Positions 42,512 to 44,935 of a DNA stretch of 44,935 nt are shown one piece after another. Within the stretch, counting starts at the first letter, position 1; the number at the start of each line of letters is the position of its first letter. The stretch is taken from assembly GCA_025362955.1 (NCBI GenBank), contig JANYFB010000136.1, positions 1 to 44,935 of the forward strand, read 5' to 3'. This DNA is from Akkermansiaceae bacterium. Lineage in GTDB: Bacteria > Verrucomicrobiota > Verrucomicrobiia > Verrucomicrobiales > Akkermansiaceae. The position numbers and the translations under genes were made by a program. The notes under the pieces were generated by a model that did not search any database, was not told where the DNA came from, and worked only from the letters and a program-made list of their open reading frames with translations.

Positions 42512-43035
42512 GCGTTGTAAGTGACCTGAAAGTTTAAGAGGGAGGAGGTGTTCGAACTCGGATCGATGCGCAGTTCTTGCAGTTGCAGTTGGGGCATCCG
42601 CGTCTCCAGTTCGAGGAAGGCTCGTTGCATCGTGCGGAAGGTTCCCCGGAATGCGATGCGGATCTGAGAGGATCCCTGAGCGGAGATGGATCCAAATCCG
42701 CCTTTGCCGCTCGGACGCTCGAAGGCAGTCTGTTGGATTTCCTTGCTCGAAAGATGCTCCGAAATTTCACGGAGATTGGTGGTGACCGCGCTGGCGGTTT
42801 CTTGTGAGAGCTGTGTTTTCCAGCGGTTTATGTGATCGCGTTGGCGTCCGACTTGTGCCTCGATTTCAAACCCCGACAAACGTCCTGCTTCGTATGATTT
42901 GAATGTTGTTTTCTTGTTTTCAAATGACTCATCCATCTTGGATTTCATCATAAAAAAGATCCCCACGACCAACGCTGCGGCGATGGTGGGAATGATAATC
43001 CCAAACAAAACAATCGGTTGGCGATAGAGATGCAT
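42499..43035 (-). CDS. PilO/GspM-like inner-membrane protein
   Basis: One membrane segment at about residues 8-30 (IVLFGIIIPTIAAALVVGIFFMM) is followed by a coiled stretch (SKMDESFENKKTTFKSYEAGRLSGFEIEAQVGRQRDHINRWKTQL). A ferredoxin-like part comes next, with the strand-helix-strand RIAFRGTFRTMQRAFLELETRMPQLQLQELRID and a final strand LLNFQVTYNAW. This is the build of PilO, GspM and Akkermansia Amuc_1100, which align the platform with the secretin. Gene order (after a PilM/N-like gene, before PilP-like and secretin) supports the call. It is 178 residues and starts 3 bases after the previous stop. Confidence 0.72.
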   Translation of the reverse strand: MHLYRQPIVLFGIIIPTIAAALVVGIFFMMKSKMDESFENKKTTFKSYEAGRLSGFEIEAQVGRQRDHINRWKTQLSQETASAVTTNLREISEHLSSKEIQQTAFERPSGKGGFGSISAQGSSQIRIAFRGTFRTMQRAFLELETRMPQLQLQELRIDPSSNTSSLLNFQVTYNAWEN

Positions 43036-43038
43036 GAT

Positions 43039-44805
43039 TCAGGGGGCTTTGGTGACGTTAATCGCCAGTGGATCGGTGGCCTCGAAGCGTTGGGTAATGG
43101 TGAGGTTGAAAGTGAAGGGATAGGTTGATTCATCCGCAGCACTGGCTTCATCTACCGGGATGGGCTTGTAGCCACTATTCTCCTGGGTGCGGACATTTAC
43201 GACCAGGTTACGGTTGCCTATGTTAGGGTTGAACGAGCTGTTTCCTGTAATGCGGGCGATCTCGCTAAAATGGGCGGAAATGCCTTCCCGTGTATTGAGG
43301 ATATTCAAATAATTTAAAGCCTCGTCACGAGCGTAGCCGGTGATTTCCCACTCTTTGACAAACCCTGCTGTTTCTTTGCCAGGTGTGTTGTCCGGTTTCG
43401 CGGTATGCACGTAGCTTTTTACTAGCATGCCGCCGTTCTCTGGGAACATGCGGGAGAGTGATTCCATCGTAGCCCACGCCTTGGACCGATCTTCTAGCAG
43501 ATTATTCCAGTATTCTGCCTTCTGTTTTTCGATGCCGAGTTTCCCGATTCGTCCTTTGGCCGTTACCGCATCGGATGGATCAAAGGCCCATTCGGGGCGG
43601 CGGATGATATCAATCACGCCAAAGCCTAAGTACGCAATATAAAGCGCCGCGATCCCAATCACTGCGACACGACCCATGCGGAAAACTTTAAGCAGCCGCA
43701 TCTCTGAGCGAGCCGGAAATATTTCGATAATATCCTTTGGCGTGGGAAGGAAATCTTGCATTGCCCACTTTTCCTCGATGAGGGTCGAGCGACTTACACT
43801 ATCAGAAATTGCGAGGTCGGTGGGGGATGTGGAGACTGCCAGTTCCGGGCACCAATCTGGAATTCCCTCTGCGGGTTTTTGCTCGATCACCTCAACCTTG
43901 CTCGATGTGAAGGAGGCTTTGAGGTCGGTATGCAATGCCGTATCGATATCGGCACCCAGACGAACGAGGAAAAGGTCTGGATCGATGAATTCCAAGGACG
44001 CGTTCGTTGTGGCAAGGGCGTTTCGGAAATTTGTCGGACGGCGCATTCCACGGTGTTGGAGTGTCCTGATGAGCCTGAGGTCTGAATACTCATTGAAAAA
44101 CGCCAGCGTTGTGAACCATGGGTATTGTAAGATAGCTACGAACGGCTTGCCGGGCGTCGCCTCTATCGACTGGTTTAGTCCCATGATGACCACCAACGGG
44201 GCACTTAACGCATGAGTGATAATGGGGAAATTCTCGCCTTCGCCTATTTCGCGTAGTGTTGCAACAAGCGGGGCGTATTGTTTCGACAAGGTGATGGTCG
44301 AGCCGATCACGGGGCTACCGGCGGCGGGGTAGGGGATCACTCTCCATGAAGCCTGGTCGGCGAGAATGGAAGAATCTGCCAGAATTGAACCCGGATCGGA
44401 AATCGCTGTTTCCCTGATGTCCGGGAGAGAGGCCGGATTGTCGAGTTCAGGCTTCAGTTCGGTTGTCGCGAATTCATCGGCTATATGCAGAATGACGCCG
44501 AGGGAGGTCGCACCGTTTGAACGTGCGTAGCGCAGGGCTTCCGCTACGGTGGAAGCCAGTCGTGCCGGATCGTGAAGGATCGCTTCGGTAAGTGGAGGGC
44601 CGGCGTGCCACTGCGCTTTCTTCCGATCATAATAGAAAGTGGTGATGACGTCACCACTCGTGCGGACATGCAATTGTAGATTGAGACTGATCGCATCTTG
44701 GTACCACGCTGGATTCCTCGCGCGAGTCGTGTTACGCAGAATGGAGCACGCTTGCCCATACTGCTGGAAGGCGTTGAGCGCTGCCGGATGTTGGAACTTG
44801 GCCAA
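43039..44805 (-). CDS. PilM/PilN or GspL-like assembly protein, first gene of the operon
   Basis: The 588-residue protein has a large N-terminal cytoplasmic part (1-370), one membrane segment near 376-398 (VAVIGIAALYIAYLGFGVIDII), and a periplasmic C-terminal domain ending in FTFNLTITQRFEATDPLAI. That topology matches GspL or a PilM-PilN fusion. A direct actin-like ATP motif is not obvious, so the N-terminal domain is divergent. The periplasmic part includes EWEITGYARDEALNYLNILNTREGISAHFSEIARITG, like the PilN/PilO strand-helix pattern. The start is a TTG at 44805, since no in-frame ATG is near; an ATT further upstream cannot be excluded. It leads an operon of at least 13 genes. Confidence 0.72.
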   Translation of the reverse strand: MAKFQHPAALNAFQQYGQACSILRNTTRARNPAWYQDAISLNLQLHVRTSGDVITTFYYDRKKAQWHAGPPLTEAILHDPARLASTVAEALRYARSNGATSLGVILHIADEFATTELKPELDNPASLPDIRETAISDPGSILADSSILADQASWRVIPYPAAGSPVIGSTITLSKQYAPLVATLREIGEGENFPIITHALSAPLVVIMGLNQSIEATPGKPFVAILQYPWFTTLAFFNEYSDLRLIRTLQHRGMRRPTNFRNALATTNASLEFIDPDLFLVRLGADIDTALHTDLKASFTSSKVEVIEQKPAEGIPDWCPELAVSTSPTDLAISDSVSRSTLIEEKWAMQDFLPTPKDIIEIFPARSEMRLLKVFRMGRVAVIGIAALYIAYLGFGVIDIIRRPEWAFDPSDAVTAKGRIGKLGIEKQKAEYWNNLLEDRSKAWATMESLSRMFPENGGMLVKSYVHTAKPDNTPGKETAGFVKEWEITGYARDEALNYLNILNTREGISAHFSEIARITGNSSFNPNIGNRNLVVNVRTQENSGYKPIPVDEASAADESTYPFTFNLTITQRFEATDPLAINVTKAP

Positions 44806-44866
44806 AGGACTGAAAGGTAAAGAAATGCATGGCGGACTGGGGGGGTATCCGGGGGAAAACGGGGAA

Positions 44867-44910
44867 TTTCAAAAAAGTAAACGGCTCGCCCGCCATAGGC
44901 AGGCGAGCCG
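44867..44910 (-). terminator. Rho-independent terminator for a gene beyond the right edge
   Basis: CGGCTCGCC (44882-44890) pairs with GGCGAGCCG (44902-44910), with an inner GCC/GGC extension around an ATA loop. Read on the - strand the stem is followed by TTTACTTTTTT (complement of 44870-44880). It would end a - strand transcript entering from the right, which separates the pilus-type operon from that neighbour. The operon's own promoter should lie in 44806-44866. Confidence 0.75.
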
Positions 44911-44935
44911 TGGAATCGGGAATCTGGGCGGCGAC

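Overview
The window looks like a chromosomal segment of a Verrucomicrobiota bacterium. The pointers are a DUF1080-type secreted protein, a type IV pilus/secretion operon whose PilM/PilO-like members and secretin recall the Akkermansia Amuc_1098-1102 locus, and start codons that almost never have a Shine-Dalgarno sequence. No rRNA, tRNA, insertion sequence or CRISPR array was seen. The phylum assignment is an inference from gene content; no marker gene is present.

Left end (1-2787): a PIN-domain toxin cut by the window edge with its Phd/YefM antitoxin, then an orphan type II-like cas1-cas2 pair with no effector gene and no array. The cas2 frame runs about twice the normal length, through a hairpin and a terminator-like element. 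A secreted DUF1080 protein follows.

3.0-10.7 kb: mixed housekeeping and envelope genes. These are a degenerate N-formylglutamate amidohydrolase-like protein, a lipoprotein coupled to a coiled-coil/TPR exported protein, an amidase-signature lipoprotein, a TPR protein of RMD type, and a glutamine-dependent asparagine synthase transcribed away from the next block.

10.9-23.6 kb: a compact lipid or polyketide cluster on the + strand. It holds one fully reducing, C-methylating type I PKS (KS-AT-DH-MT-ER-KR-ACP), a stand-alone condensation enzyme, a membrane desaturase or hydroxylase, a LolD-like ATPase, a LolC/MacB-like permease and a LolA-like periplasmic protein. I infer that the PKS builds an acyl chain, the condensation enzyme transfers it to an unknown acceptor, the desaturase modifies it, and the Lol-like trio carries the lipid across the envelope.

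24.0-31.2 kb: low-affinity iron permease family protein and an UbiB/ABC1 kinase-like protein on the - strand, then Ku and a three-domain LigD (bacterial end joining) with an unrecognised helical protein, then a YihY/BrkB membrane protein.

31.4-44.8 kb: a long - strand operon for a type IV pilus or type II secretion-like machine (PilM/N-like, PilO-like, PilP/GspC-like, secretin, unknown, PilB/GspE ATPase, PilC/GspF, unknown membrane protein, one prepilin-like protein, and four unrecognised exported or membrane proteins joined by ATGA overlaps). A DUF3108 protein and a YkuD L,D-transpeptidase follow.

Across the whole window the hexamer TGTTAG/CTAACA is strikingly frequent (about 60 by hand count), mostly inside genes and often built from rare codons.
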